Positions 42,141 to 51,086 of a stretch of DNA of 64,000 nucleotides are shown here, piece after piece. The translations under genes were made by a program, and so were the position numbers. The stretch is from NCBI RefSeq assembly GCF_001183985.1, contig NZ_LFZW01000001.1, forward strand, positions 1,829,812 to 1,893,811, in the 5' to 3' direction. The notes under the pieces were generated by a model, which made no database searches, was not told the origin of the DNA, and saw only the letters and a program-made list of their open reading frames with translations. This stretch comes from Peribacillus loiseleuriae (GTDB lineage: Bacteria; Bacillota; Bacilli; Bacillales; DSM-1321). Positions within the stretch are counted from its first letter, which is position 1. Every line of letters begins with the position of its first letter.

Positions 42141-42347
42141 AAAAAGAATTGGGAGGAAGCTACACTAAGTGGATATCTTGAAGGATACCCACCGTCAATT
42201 AGAGATATAGGAAAAGAAGTGGGCTTGAAATCATCTAGCACAGTCTCAGGTCATTTAGTTAAGCTAAGAGACAAAGGACTAATTGGTTGGGAAGACGGGA
42301 AACCTAGGACTTTACATATAATAAATAAAGAAATCTCGTTTAAATAG
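42111..42347 (+). pseudogene. LexA-type DNA-binding domain fused to amidase tail
   Basis: 'GYPPSIRDIGKEVGLKSSSTVSGHLVKLRDKGLIGWEDGKPRTLHI' is the winged helix of LexA/DinR (helices 2-3 and wing), lacking helix 1 and the whole peptidase half. A TTG at 42111 could start a 78-aa chimera, but no RBS is seen. Likely a deletion joint between two phage genes. Confidence 0.6.
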
Positions 42348-42959
42348 TTAAGAAGAGCCCTTCTCGATGTGAGAGGGCTTAATTCTTTTTCTAATACTTG
42401 GGTCATACCAAACGTCATCAATGGCCATGTTTTTTCCACTTCTTGAATAATTGAATTTAGCAATATTGGCACCTTCAAGATGGTAAGGGACTTCCCAAAA
42501 CACAGTGATTTCTGATATATCGCTTTCAGCAATCAATTGAGCAGCTAAATCCTCGCTGTATAATTTTAGAATCTCTTTTGTTGTCTTTTTAGTGTTTTTT
42601 GAATCCCACTTCAAATATGGTAACACGATATAATCGTTATCTTTTGCTGTACCGTAATGATCATTTACTACAACCTTAGTAATAGCTGTATTGTAATACT
42701 CTTTTTTTATTATTTTTTTCACTGTATCAGCTATTTCTTTATCTCTAGCTATCGTACTTACTTCTACAATATTTTTAGAAGCAGCTTCCTCTTCAGCTAT
42801 TAATTTTTCTTTGGCTTTTTGTATAGCATTTTCTTCTTTCTTCTCTAAAGCTTCAGCCTTTTTTTTAGCCTTCTCTTCTGCGTCTTTAGATTCAAGTGAA
42901 GAGGAAGTATTAACTGCCGGAGGATTTTTAACACCATCGATTACTGCTAAAACAATCAT
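42348..42959 (-). CDS. Membrane-anchored protein with coiled coil (N-terminus uncertain)
   Basis: From the ATG at 42959, 203 aa: end of a TM helix, then an Ala/Glu/Lys coiled coil (about 22-65), then a globular domain ('YNTAITKVVVNDHYGTAKDNDYIVLPYLKWDSKN...ISEITVFWEVPYHLEGANIAKFNYSR'). The open frame extends upstream through a second hydrophobic stretch to about 43065 without a canonical start, so the true N-terminus is longer or lost. The frame ends inside the terminator 42356-42380. Confidence 0.5.
   Translation of the reverse strand: MIVLAVIDGVKNPPAVNTSSSLESKDAEEKAKKKAEALEKKEENAIQKAKEKLIAEEEAASKNIVEVSTIARDKEIADTVKKIIKKEYYNTAITKVVVNDHYGTAKDNDYIVLPYLKWDSKNTKKTTKEILKLYSEDLAAQLIAESDISEITVFWEVPYHLEGANIAKFNYSRSGKNMAIDDVWYDPSIRKRIKPSHIEKGSS
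42356..42380. terminator. Bidirectional terminator (related to 132-165)
   Basis: 'agcccttctc'/'gagagggct' hairpin between convergent frames. Confidence 0.75.
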
Positions 42960-43085
42960 TAACCCAAAAATGGTAACTGATAATAAAATATATCTTTTAA
43001 ACTTTCCATTCTTCTTAAATAACGAAACTATAACAAATAAAATTATAGGTTTATAAAAAGATAAAATGGATCAGAGGAATTACAA

Positions 43086-43136
43086 ATGACTACTATGATC
43101 ATGAACCCGTTCACTAATGAAATTATCGCAGAGTGA
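43086..43136 (+). CDS. 16-aa reading frame with RBS
   Basis: GAGGAATTACAA then ATG; 'MTTMIMNPFTNEIIAE'. Possibly the stub of a lost gene at the left edge of block B. Confidence 0.3.
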   Translation: MTTMIMNPFTNEIIAE

Positions 43137-43198
43137 GATTTTCAAATGGTAGAAAACTGGCATTAGATAATAAATAACTATAAAAGGGGAGAATTGTT

Positions 43199-43366
43199 AT
43201 GGATAAAGAAGTAATTGAATCCAATTTTTTGAGTGCGTGTTTCGATTTGGGAACAGAGCTGCTTTATAAAGAAAAGCGAACAGCTGCTGAGAGTCAATTT
43301 TTAAAAGCACTTGATATAGTAATAGATTATAAAGGTAGTGTTAGAGCTGAAGTAAAGTGCTCTTAA
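43199..43366 (+). CDS. Small phage protein, block B copy (55 aa)
   Basis: Paralogue of 17729-17899 ('LGTELLYKEKRTAAESQFLKALDIVIDYKGSV'). AAAAGGGGAG upstream. First shared gene of the duplicated block. Confidence 0.7.
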   Translation: MDKEVIESNFLSACFDLGTELLYKEKRTAAESQFLKALDIVIDYKGSVRAEVKCS

Positions 43367-43642
43367 TAATATGATTCAATTATAGGGGTATCGGCTCCTC
43401 CTTCGCCAAATACCATGACAGCCACGCTTGCTATCCACTCTATTCACTAGTGTAACTAAAATTTATTAAAATTTTGTTAAAGAATGATTAATATTAATGA
43501 ATTATTCAACTCAAATTATAAGAAAGTACGGCTATGAAGCGAAATATATTAAGCATTGTGTTGCCTAAAACTTCTCAAAAAACAACTGCTCTGAAACGGA
43601 ACAGAAATTTAAGAAGTTATTTCACAGCTTTTAAAAGGGTAT

Positions 43643-43801
43643 AGATTTGAAAATGATGGAAGAGGATATTTTTTATCAATATCTGAACCAAGTAAACGAT
43701 TCCGTGTTGATGATGAATATATCTATGGAATTGATGTGGGTATTTTTGATCAAGAAGTTGTTGAAAGGGCATTTAAGGTTTTATATGAAATAAAAGATTA
43801 A
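43643..43801 (+). pseudogene. Coding remnant
   Basis: 52 codons without a start ('RFENDGRGYFLSISEPSKRFRVDDEYIYGIDVGIFDQEVVERAFKVLYEIKD' in part). The preceding 100 bp hold another frame, so a frameshifted small gene is likely. Unrecognised. Confidence 0.35.
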
Positions 43802-43977
43802 TAGTTAAGGAAAGTGATATTATCCCCTTAACTTAAAAACAATTAAAAGATAATAAAATCGTTCTTTTATATAACTAAATTAAGTTTGTTTAATAATAAA
43901 TTGGAATAACTCTCTGACTCCTACATACCTATAGATGATGTACGGAATACTTTTAATAGTTAAGGGGAGAATCTAAT

Positions 43978-44220
43978 TTGAATCAAATCGTAATTAAAGA
44001 AAATATTAAATTCGCAAATATCCAATTGTCCAATCTTCATGAAGAAGGAATTATTGAACCTAATCGAAATATAAAGTATCAACAAATAGTGAAAATTAAC
44101 TATCTCATTCAAAAATACAACTTGCAACCTAATCACAAAATCATCAATGAATACTATAGTGATGAAGGAGATCTAGTTAAACGTGTAGAACATTTAGTTG
44201 AAGAATACACTCATAATTAA
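43978..44220 (+). CDS. Small phage protein, block B copy (80 aa)
   Basis: TTG start, AAGGGGAGAAT upstream. 'NYLIQKYNLQPNHKIINEYY' matches 18119-18180 of block A. Intact. Confidence 0.7.
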   Translation: MNQIVIKENIKFANIQLSNLHEEGIIEPNRNIKYQQIVKINYLIQKYNLQPNHKIINEYYSDEGDLVKRVEHLVEEYTHN

Positions 44221-44278
44221 ATAGGATAACTGCCATATAGAATTTATATTTGGAATGTCCGGTGAAAGGAGAAATATT

Positions 44279-44791
44279 ATGAGTAAATTAGAAAATGACA
44301 ATCTGTTTGAAACGAGAAATAGACTAGTAAACGAGATTATTTTACTAAGTTATGATGAATTTAACAGTAGGAATGATATTAATAAGTGGAGTATAGCCCA
44401 AGTTTGTCATCATTTAATTTTAGTAGAAAAATCATCTGCATATGCTATTGAACTTGGATTAAAAAGAATCAATGGTAATAAGAAAGAGCGTAAAGAAATT
44501 CACCTTGTATTGGATAGAACGAAGAAGGTTGAAGCTCCAGAAATAGTTAAACCAGATGTAGAACCATTCGAAGTTCAGCAAATAATTGATTTGTTAAATG
44601 CTTCAAGAAATAAGTTGTTGGCTGTTCTTAATACGGTAGAAGATAAGTCCATATTGGCGGAAAAATCAGCGAAACATCCTCGCTTTGGTGAATTACCTCT
44701 CAATCAATGGATTGAATTATTAAATTTGCATGAACAACGACACATAGAACAAATAAAAGATATAAAATTACTTATAGAAGAGAGGCACTAA
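44279..44791 (+). CDS. DinB-superfamily protein
   Basis: 170 aa from the ATG at 44279 (AAAGGAG upstream). Four-helix bundle with the metal-ligand pattern of DinB_2: 'WSIAQVCHHLILVEKSS' (first His pair) and 'LHEQRHIEQIKDI' (C-terminal HxxxH). Members act as thiol-dependent transferases or damage-related enzymes; the substrate is unknown. Directly upstream of the group II intron. Confidence 0.8.
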   Translation: MSKLENDNLFETRNRLVNEIILLSYDEFNSRNDINKWSIAQVCHHLILVEKSSAYAIELGLKRINGNKKERKEIHLVLDRTKKVEAPEIVKPDVEPFEVQQIIDLLNASRNKLLAVLNTVEDKSILAEKSAKHPRFGELPLNQWIELLNLHEQRHIEQIKDIKLLIEERH

Positions 44792-44834
44792 ACTTCCAGG
44801 TATAAACGGATTCTTGTTTAACGAAGGGGTGCTT

Positions 44835-45518
44835 GTGCGGCCGAGCCTAGGTCGTATCATATAGCGGGTGGGATTCCCGTCGAGAAAGAACTAGCCATTC
44901 ACTCGTAGCGAGTCTTGGAGGGCTAATGGTAACATTAGCCTTTAAGCGTAGACAGTTAGGTGGCGGGCCGAAAGCCAAATGGTTGAAGGGATTGAGCTCC
45001 ATAATGTTAGTAAATCGAGAGGGCTGATGCCTTAAGCACAGCAGAAAGCTACATTTTATCCATCGTTAAAGGCAAGAAGGATAGAACCTCTCTGGAGTCA
45101 GAGACCTTGGCACGTCACACATTGATATGATACGGCAACTCGGGAGGCCCTACCGGTCTTTTCTTCTTATAGAAGAGTATGGTGTACAAGCGATAATAAG
45201 CAAGGAAGCCAAATGCCGTTGTAGGGAGTCGGATAGCAGCGTAGTACCAATGAAGTTGGGTAATGCCGATGGAGGAAAGGCTGCTACCAAGTTATCACCC
45301 TTACTAGGGACACATTTACTACACGCAGAGGTAGGGATAATAAATGGACACAAAACTATTAAGGATAGCAGAATTAGCAAAATCTGAGCGAAAGAGATTA
45401 GCTATATTTTGTGAATGGTGACTAGGAGGAGCCGTGTGCGTAAATAGCGCAAGCACGGTTCTGTGAGGGGGGAGGAACACAATCTACCGCAAGGTAGAGA
45501 GGTTCCCTTCTACTCGAC
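44835..45518 (+). mobile_element. Group II intron with deleted intron-encoded protein
   Basis: 684 bp. Begins GTGCGG, a group II 5' end. Domain I/II-like structured sequence runs to about 45340, domain V ('gagccgtgtgcg ... cgcaagcacggttct', 45429-45462) has the AGC triad intact, and the domain VI helix ('ggaacacaatctacc...gaggttcc') is followed by an AC 3' end. Between them only 26 codons of the reverse transcriptase survive. Splicing would need protein in trans from another intron. Confidence 0.8.
45344..45421 (+). pseudogene. Intron-encoded reverse transcriptase remnant
   Basis: 'MDTKLLRIAELAKSER' is the usual start of group II intron reverse transcriptase/maturases. It is followed at once by 'KRLAIFCEW' and a stop, so roughly 400-plus internal codons are missing by a precise-looking deletion. 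Confidence 0.75.
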
Positions 45519-45597
45519 TAGGGAAAAAACATGGCTGTCTTTGTGTAAGTAGTTCAGTTTTTGTGGAGAAACATAAGAAATAACATTCCAATCAGCA

Positions 45598-45628
45598 GTC
45601 GAAATCACACATTAATTTCGGCTTTTTT
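45598..45628 (+). terminator. Rho-independent terminator
   Basis: 'gtcgaaat'/'atttcggc' hairpin then T6. Confidence 0.7.
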
Positions 45629-45892
45629 AATCTTTGTTATATCAGTGATTATCGAGTTTTAACATATAAATTCTTAAAGTAAATAACACGCAAAATAAAC
45701 CAGTGACAGTAACTATTGTCAAGGCGTGAATGGGTATGTTAAAAGTATGCTATTTACCTTGCCAATTTAATATGTTCAGAGAAAATTGGTAATTATATGA
45801 TAAAATATATAGAGAAATTGTGATAATATGTACTTAAATTAACAACGTAGGTAAGGTGAAAAAGACAATACAACAATAGAAAGGAAGTAATT

Positions 45893-46405
45893 ATGGCAAG
45901 AAGATATAATTTATGGTCCTTTTATTTGTGCTTATTATGTTTAATATTTTCATTGAGCTTGATTTTTTCAAATTGGTCGGTATCTCCACCCTCTTATATT
46001 CTTTGGTTACTTGCAGTAATAGCCTTTATTTTAGGTGTTTTGGGGTTTAAAGATAAAACAAATAGATTATCAAAATTACGAAGTTGGTTTACTGTTATTT
46101 TCTCATCATTGCTATCATTAGTTCTTTTATTAGAGTTACTTCGTTTTCTTATTATTTCAAAGGAATTGTTTAAAACAACACATTCGCCTGATAATAACTA
46201 CAAAATAGAATTTTATCTTACCAACGGCGGAGCTACTACATCGTTTGGAGTAATAGGAAAATTAGATGGTCCGCTATGGTTTGAAAAAACAATTTACAAT
46301 GATTATAGAATGGACCATGCTAATGTAGAGTGGATAAATAACCATACGGTTTCAATAAATAATCACATTTTGGACTTAAAAAAAGGAGAAACATATTCTG
46401 ATTGA
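45893..46405 (+). CDS. DUF5412-type membrane protein
   Basis: 170 aa. Three transmembrane helices (about 9-27, 33-51, 66-88), then an outer domain 'SPDNNYKIEFYLTNGGATTSFGVIGKLDGPLWFEKTIYNDY...VEWINNHTVSINNHILDL' as in DUF5412. GGAAGTAA upstream. Function unknown; monocistronic with a terminator at 46494-46526. Confidence 0.75.
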   Translation: MARRYNLWSFYLCLLCLIFSLSLIFSNWSVSPPSYILWLLAVIAFILGVLGFKDKTNRLSKLRSWFTVIFSSLLSLVLLLELLRFLIISKELFKTTHSPDNNYKIEFYLTNGGATTSFGVIGKLDGPLWFEKTIYNDYRMDHANVEWINNHTVSINNHILDLKKGETYSD

Positions 46406-46493
46406 ACATAAGTTTTGAACTAAACGAGCTGATAGAAGCTCTTCATTTGCTCAACTATTTGGCTTTTGTTGAAGAACAAAAATTAAATACGAT

Positions 46494-46526
46494 GAAAAAC
46501 GCTTGGAGATTTCCCCCAAGCGTTTT
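46494..46526 (+). terminator. Rho-independent terminator
   Basis: 'aaaacgcttgg'/'ccaagcgtttt' stem, T5 tail. Confidence 0.85.
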
Positions 46527-46798
46527 TATGCGCTAAATTCACTGCTATTTCCACTATTTTATGGACTGGAAAATTTAATGTGAAGTTGGATTTTCTTCAC
46601 GTTATCTGAACTAATTAGTCTTTGTGGCAGCCTTTCTTGTTGAGCGAATAATGTTAACAGTACAGCAGTATTATTCATAATAAAATTGATATTTGAATGT
46701 AATATGCTCACTAAACAGTGTGCTTTTTGTTTAATCTTCCAATCTAAATAATATTATGGTGAAATGAGGAAAATTTAAATAGAGTAGGAGGGATCAGA

Positions 46799-47155
46799 TT
46801 GACACCCTTACAAGGACTCATTATTATCTTAGCAGCAGGTATTCTAGGTATCGTAGTTGATAAATTAATTAAAAAAATTTTCAATATCGAACAAAGAAAG
46901 GGGCGTTCGTATGTATACGCAAATAAAATTCATCAATGGGGAGAGTAGATAATCGTAGCATTATTCCTAATCGCTATACTTTATCGAGTATTGAAGTATA
47001 CCATTTTACCTTTTTTCTTTATAATATTTTCCTTCCGTTCGTTCATGGAGTGGAAGCATCAACGTGGAACTAGAAAACACTTATTATTATCCATTTCAAA
47101 TTTAATAATCATTGTGATAGGTTATTTGCTTCTACTTTCATTCGGAGTAATTTAG
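46799..47155 (+). pseudogene. Small multi-TM membrane protein, block B copy, nonsense
   Basis: Homologue of 18333-18704. 'KGRSYVYANKIHQWGE' is followed by TAG where the block A copy has Trp, then the frame continues to 'ISNLIIIVIGYLLLLSFGVI'. TTG start behind AGGAGGGATC. Truncated to 49 aa. Confidence 0.7.
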
Positions 47156-47184
47156 TACCAATCACACTTAAGGAGCATAGCAAC

Positions 47185-47223
47185 ATGTCATTCACAGAAC
47201 TATTCAAAAGGAGCTTTTTATGA
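47185..47223 (+). CDS. 12-aa leader peptide
   Basis: AAGGAGCAT then 'MSFTELFKRSFL', stop overlapping the next ATG (ATGA). Likely couples translation of the membrane gene. Confidence 0.35.
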   Translation: MSFTELFKRSFL

Positions 47224-47823
47224 GATTTTTAAATTCCGCAACAGCTGCAATTATTATGGGCATCATTCTTTTTTTAACATTTTCAACATTGGGTGCGATG
47301 TACGATGACTATGTGTTGAAGTCAGAACCTGGAGATATGGAACTTTTAGGATGTTTTTTAGAAGTAATAATAATTCCGCCTTTTTATTACTGCAATATTA
47401 ATCTTTGTATTCTATCGCTTTTATATAAAACTAAATGTGCCCAGTATCCTGTTTAGCGGGGTTTTTAGTTTGTGGGTGTATCAATTAGTAGATCTGTTAA
47501 TAAGTATGTTATCAGTATATTCACCGATCCATTATATAGAGTATTTTAATATTCTACCCATTATCGTTTTCAGTTTAGGGGATCTGTTATTAATGAGAAA
47601 GAATGCTTGGTTGTCTATTAATGGATTTACTATAGGCACAATAATGGGTTTACTTTTGTCATACTGCGTTGTGATTTTATTAAGACATCTCAATAACTCT
47701 CTTACTTTGTTCCATTATATGGATGTGAAAGAGGAAATGTTATTATTGGTAGCAACATTCATTGGTGCGTTGATTGGGAATATTCTTGATAAGAAAAAAA
47801 CATCTCAACATAAAACTACCTAA
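47220..47823 (+). pseudogene. Multi-TM membrane protein, frameshifted
   Basis: First frame (78 codons) has one TM helix; from about 47380 a second frame 'LFITAILIFVFYRFYIKLNVPSILFSGVFSLWVYQLVDLL' runs on to 47823 with three more helices and a basic end. The shift lies near 'ccgccttttt'. Combined length about 200 aa, 5-6 TM. Unknown family. Confidence 0.55.
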
Positions 47824-47933
47824 TATGTAAAAGTTGCGAATTGACCTAAAAGCATTTCAAATTTATTGTTCATTGTGATAGTTTTTTCATTTCTGTGTAT
47901 ATTCGTAATATTTTAATATGAAAAAGCATTTAA

Positions 47934-47955
47934 AGCACTCAATTAACGAGTGCAT
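47934..47955 (-). terminator. Terminator of the small reverse-strand gene
   Basis: 'gcactcg'/'cgagtgc'-type hairpin (loop TTAATT), T-rich on the reverse strand. Confidence 0.65.
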
Positions 47956-48099
47956 TATTTGTTTTTAATTTCCTCTAGAAGTTCGATAACACGTTCATTT
48001 TGTTTCTCAATGGAAAGAATAGCTTTTTGAATTGTGCTAATGGATACGTAAAGAAAGATACCTAATAGGATAGCAAGTATTAGAATAAGTATATTGATC
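47955..48099 (-). CDS. Small single-TM protein (about 47 aa)
   Basis: 'NILILILAILLGIFLYVSISTIQKAILSIEKQNERVIELLEEIKNK': one TM helix and a cytoplasmic coiled coil. AGGAGCG is followed by ATC/ATA but no ATG, so the start is non-canonical or mutated. Common type of small Bacillaceae membrane protein. Confidence 0.4.
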
Positions 48100-48368
48100 G
48101 CTCCTAAAAATATATAACAATACAGGATATTTATAGCAACACATAAATAATAAAACGAGACTTTTAATATTTAATATGTAACAATCAATAATTTCATTCA
48201 TATTACCTAGCTATAAATGAATATAGACAATTCGACAATCCAGGACTCTGTGAATAAGAAGACTTAAAATGCAAGAATTAAATTTCATGTTCTCTAGGGA
48301 GGGGTGGTAGCCTTCAATCCAATTCACATTATAGAGAGTTTTTATCATTGCTACTCTAGGTCAAAAAG

Positions 48369-48392
48369 AGTCCTACAACATGTAGGACTCCA
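48369..48392. terminator. Bidirectional terminator
   Basis: Perfect 'gagtcctac'/'gtaggactc' hairpin; T-run on the reverse strand serves the siderophore-binding gene. The 250 bp to its left hold no gene. Confidence 0.8.
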
Positions 48393-48420
48393 TGAATATT
48401 GCTCAGTGGTTGGCTTGTAT

Positions 48421-49347
48421 TTACTTACCAAGAAAGTTTTTAATGAAGAATTCTAGCTGGTATTCTTGGCTCAGCGGATCGTTAAAATAGAATGCTTTTG
48501 CATCGGCCTCGAAAACATGATTATTCTTGACGGCTGGAATGTTTTTGTACATTTCAGTGTATTGGAATGAGTTGTCCTCATCAGAGTTTTTACTGAAAAT
48601 GACGTAGTCGCCAAGGTAATCAGTTAGTACTTCAGTTGATAGCGCAAAGTATCCGTCTTGTTCTGTGGATTCTTTTACTTTTTGGGGCATACCGAGTTTA
48701 AATTCATTATAGAGAATTTCGGTTCCTCGACCATAGTTATAGCCATATACGTAGAGTTGCTTATTAAATGTCTCGATGACTGAGACCGTCGCATCTTCAC
48801 CAATCTTCTCCTTGATTTCTTCTCCAGCTTTTGTTGCACGAGCTTTGAAATCATTGACCCATGTTTGTGCTTCTTTTTCTTTGTTCAACAACTTTCCAAT
48901 TTCCAGTTGCTGAGTTAAGTAATCGACTTTACCATAAGTATAAGTGACCGTAGGAGCAATTTGTTTGAACTTATCGATGTTTTTAATACCAGAAAGCCCG
49001 ATAATAAGATCCGGCTCTAGCTCAATGATCTTCTCAAGGCTTTCATCCGAAACCGCTTCAATATCTTTCAATTTTTCTTCGAATCTCGGGTTGGTCTTGG
49101 ACATTTCGTCAACTCCAACTACTGGTACACCTAGTGCCATGACATTACCTGTTAAGAATCTAGTGAGTACAACGACACGTTTTGGCTTTGACGGAACCTC
49201 GACTGGGCCATTCTCAGATTGGTAGGTAAATGTGTCTGATTCTGAGGATGGTTTACTAGCTTCCGTATTAGTGTTGTTCGCTTTACTTCCACAGGCGCTT
49301 AGTAGAAGAATCAGAAACAAGACTAACGGAATAAAAAGTTTTTTCAT
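48421..49347 (-). CDS. Iron-siderophore ABC transporter substrate-binding lipoprotein
   Basis: 308 aa. Signal peptide with lipobox LSAC (Cys19), Ser/Thr linker, then a FhuD/FecB-type bilobed domain: 'VEVPSKPKRVVVLTRFLTGNVMALGVPVVGVDEM', 'ELEPDLIIGLSG', backbone helix, 'VSVIETFNKQLYVYGYNYGRG', 'YVIFSKN'. Closest in pattern to hydroxamate-siderophore binders (FhuD/YxeB). It stands alone; permease and ATPase must be elsewhere. A Fur box at 49425-49439 indicates iron repression. Confidence 0.88.
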   Translation of the reverse strand: MKKLFIPLVLFLILLLSACGSKANNTNTEASKPSSESDTFTYQSENGPVEVPSKPKRVVVLTRFLTGNVMALGVPVVGVDEMSKTNPRFEEKLKDIEAVSDESLEKIIELEPDLIIGLSGIKNIDKFKQIAPTVTYTYGKVDYLTQQLEIGKLLNKEKEAQTWVNDFKARATKAGEEIKEKIGEDATVSVIETFNKQLYVYGYNYGRGTEILYNEFKLGMPQKVKESTEQDGYFALSTEVLTDYLGDYVIFSKNSDEDNSFQYTEMYKNIPAVKNNHVFEADAKAFYFNDPLSQEYQLEFFIKNFLGK

Positions 49348-49424
49348 AAAATCTCTCCTTTATCTATAGCTATGTATCTTAGAAAAATCGATTCTGCATG
49401 CAATGCGAGACACTTGAATATAAA

Positions 49425-49439
49425 TGAGAACGATTTTCA
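49425..49439 (-). promoter_or_regulatory. Fur box
   Basis: TGAGAACGATTTTCA, matching the 7-1-7 Fur consensus TGATAATNATTATCA at 11 of 14 defined positions, 78 bp upstream of the lipoprotein start. Confidence 0.7.
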
Positions 49440-49688
49440 CTTAGAAACTATAAGCAATATAATATAGATACATAGAACTGCTGTCAATAGTCATTTCAAC
49501 AATTTGGACTTAATATTAAGGTCTATTTCATTTAATGATATTTAATAGATAACTTAATAAAAGAAGCTATTATTATTCATAAAAATAATTAGTAACCATA
49601 GTATAGAATATAACCAATAAGATGAAGTAGACCTCACCAGCCAATAAAACAACTTAAATATTATGGATTATGGGGATTTTTTCTTTAC

Positions 49689-49702
49689 ATAAATAAAATT
49701 AC
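49689..49702 (+). repeat. SPbeta-type repeated element, copy 11
   Basis: ATAAATAAAATTAC then AGATATTTTAAAATT, 74 bp before the 50-aa gene, as in block A. The 190 bp to its left hold no gene. Confidence 0.6.
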
Positions 49703-49775
49703 AGATATTTTAAAATTAAATTAATCGAACAGAGAAAATAAAAAGTCCAGACGAACGCAAAGGGGATAATTAAAA

Positions 49776-49928
49776 ATGAAACTTAAAAATAAACTCACTG
49801 GTAAATATCTAACTGTTTTAACTAATGGAATTATCACTTGGACTTTAGAAGGATCAATTTTTACAAACGACAAATTAAGTGAATACAAAACGTACTTTAC
49901 AAAGCCTGATTTATTGGTAGCTGAATAA
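49776..49928 (+). CDS. Small protein, block B copy (50 aa)
   Basis: 'MKLKNKLTGKYLTVLTNGIITWTLEGSIFT...PDLLVAE', clear paralogue of 19789-19941. AAAGGGG upstream. Confidence 0.7.
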   Translation: MKLKNKLTGKYLTVLTNGIITWTLEGSIFTNDKLSEYKTYFTKPDLLVAE

Positions 49929-49943
49929 TTACTATTAAATAAG

Positions 49944-50078
49944 TATTTATTTAAATTTAAAATAGTAACGAGCGAGGCAGAATTTCACGAATATATCCAG
50001 GAAGAAAATGAAATGGCAGCATGGGAAATTATCGGAGAGAAGTATCCCGTATCTGAAATTACATTGAAACTATTCTGA
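49944..50078 (+). pseudogene. Block B copy of the 45-aa protein without start
   Basis: 'YLFKFKIVTSEAEFHEYIQEENEMAAWEIIGEKYPVSEITLKLF' (in part) is open and conserved, but the codon aligned with the GTG start of the A copy is AAG and no RBS is seen. Confidence 0.6.
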
Positions 50079-50090
50079 GGAGGGGAACTT

Positions 50091-50447
50091 ATGAGTAATT
50101 TAACCAAACTTAACATTATCTTAAAGAAACCATTATTTGCGAATTTAACTAAAAAACAATCCAATAACAGGGAAAATTACAATGTTAAACTCAATTATTC
50201 TATCAATCATGTTACTATTCACACCTATATCAGAACAGCCTACATACGACACAGAGACGTTTACAATAACTTCGGTAACAGTTACGAGTATTCCGGACAG
50301 TCTACAATAACTGATAGTGGCGTTTGCTTTACAAGTGATGAAATTCAAAGTGTAGGGGAAACTATTAAAGGCAATACGGTGAAAGCAACATTTGATGAGG
50401 ACGGAGATTTGATGCAAGTCGTAAAGATTAATAAAGAAACTAATTAG
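50091..50447 (+). pseudogene. Composite: 26-aa peptide homologue run into a secreted protein
   Basis: GAGGAGGGG then 'MSNLTKLNIILKKPLFANLTKK' (homologue of 20858-20938) without its stop. In another frame an ATG at 50182 gives a signal peptide ('MLNSIILSIMLLFTPISEQ') and 'FTITSVTVTSIPDS'; a shift near 50290 brings this into the frame ending 'GVCFTSDEIQSVGETIKGNTVKATF'. So a small secreted gene was frameshifted and fused to its neighbour's frame. Confidence 0.5.
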
Positions 50448-50459
50448 ATGGAGGACTCA

Positions 50460-50561
50460 ATGAAAACAAAAATCGATAAGAATAAAGTATATTATGTTAC
50501 ATGCGCACATCACATGAACTCCGAAAACAAGTTACTAGTGGAAGAAGATTTTTCCGGCTAA
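50460..50561 (+). CDS. 33-aa small protein
   Basis: ATGGAGGACTCA then ATG; 'MKTKIDKNKVYYVTCAHHMNSENKLLVEEDFSG'. No relative seen in block A. Confidence 0.4.
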   Translation: MKTKIDKNKVYYVTCAHHMNSENKLLVEEDFSG

Positions 50562-50615
50562 GAAGTAAATTATCTGATTTAGGTTATCTTGTAGGATCAT
50601 CGAGGAGGTGACGGA

Positions 50616-50729
50616 ATGTACACAATGACACCGGAACAGATTAAGGTACTAGATGAATTTTCAAAGCTGCCATATGAAAAGCTATTGGAAAAGTATGATA
50701 GGTGCTGGAGCAGGTTAGAGAGATATTGA
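50616..50729 (+). CDS. 37-aa protein, block B copy
   Basis: CGAGGAGGTGA then 'MYTMTPEQIKVLDEFSKLPYEKLLEKYDRCW...'. Paralogue of 20953-21060. Confidence 0.65.
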   Translation: MYTMTPEQIKVLDEFSKLPYEKLLEKYDRCWSRLERY

Positions 50730-50755
50730 ATTGAATAAACACAAAAGCTATCACT

Positions 50756-50866
50756 TTATGAATTATTTTTCTTTTTAGATACAAAGAAATAAACGTTAAG
50801 CAATATAAACATTCCACCAATTAATATAATAGGGAAAAGAGTAGTGTTAATGAAATGTTTATAAAT
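50756..50866 (-). CDS. Possible small single-TM protein
   Basis: 36 codons ('FINTTLFPIILIGGMFILLNVYFFVSKKKNN') with a TM helix and basic tail. The start would be ATT; no canonical start or clear RBS. Confidence 0.3.
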   Translation of the reverse strand: MYKHFINTTLFPIILIGGMFILLNVYFFVSKKKNNS

Positions 50867-51086
50867 CTAAGTATCATACATGAAATCCACCTCAGTTTTG
50901 ATGTTTTCATTAGTATGATCGTTAATGTAGAACATTATCCAAACATCAATTTGTAATGTAGAAGTACAAGGAAAGCATTAAAAGGATAGTTTTAATTGGT
51001 GACTTTACTAAACTGTAGATACAAAATGTGCAATAAAAAAGACATGGGGGATCCATGTCAAATTCTAAGCACTATATTTTTCTCAC

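Noticed and set aside
43366..43480. GC-richer segment before 43.5 kb as an RNA gene
   Set aside because: I could not fold it into any tRNA or known riboswitch pattern.
45127..45387. 86-codon frame inside the group II intron
   Set aside because: It is structured ribozyme sequence upstream of the reverse transcriptase start, often mis-annotated as a protein.
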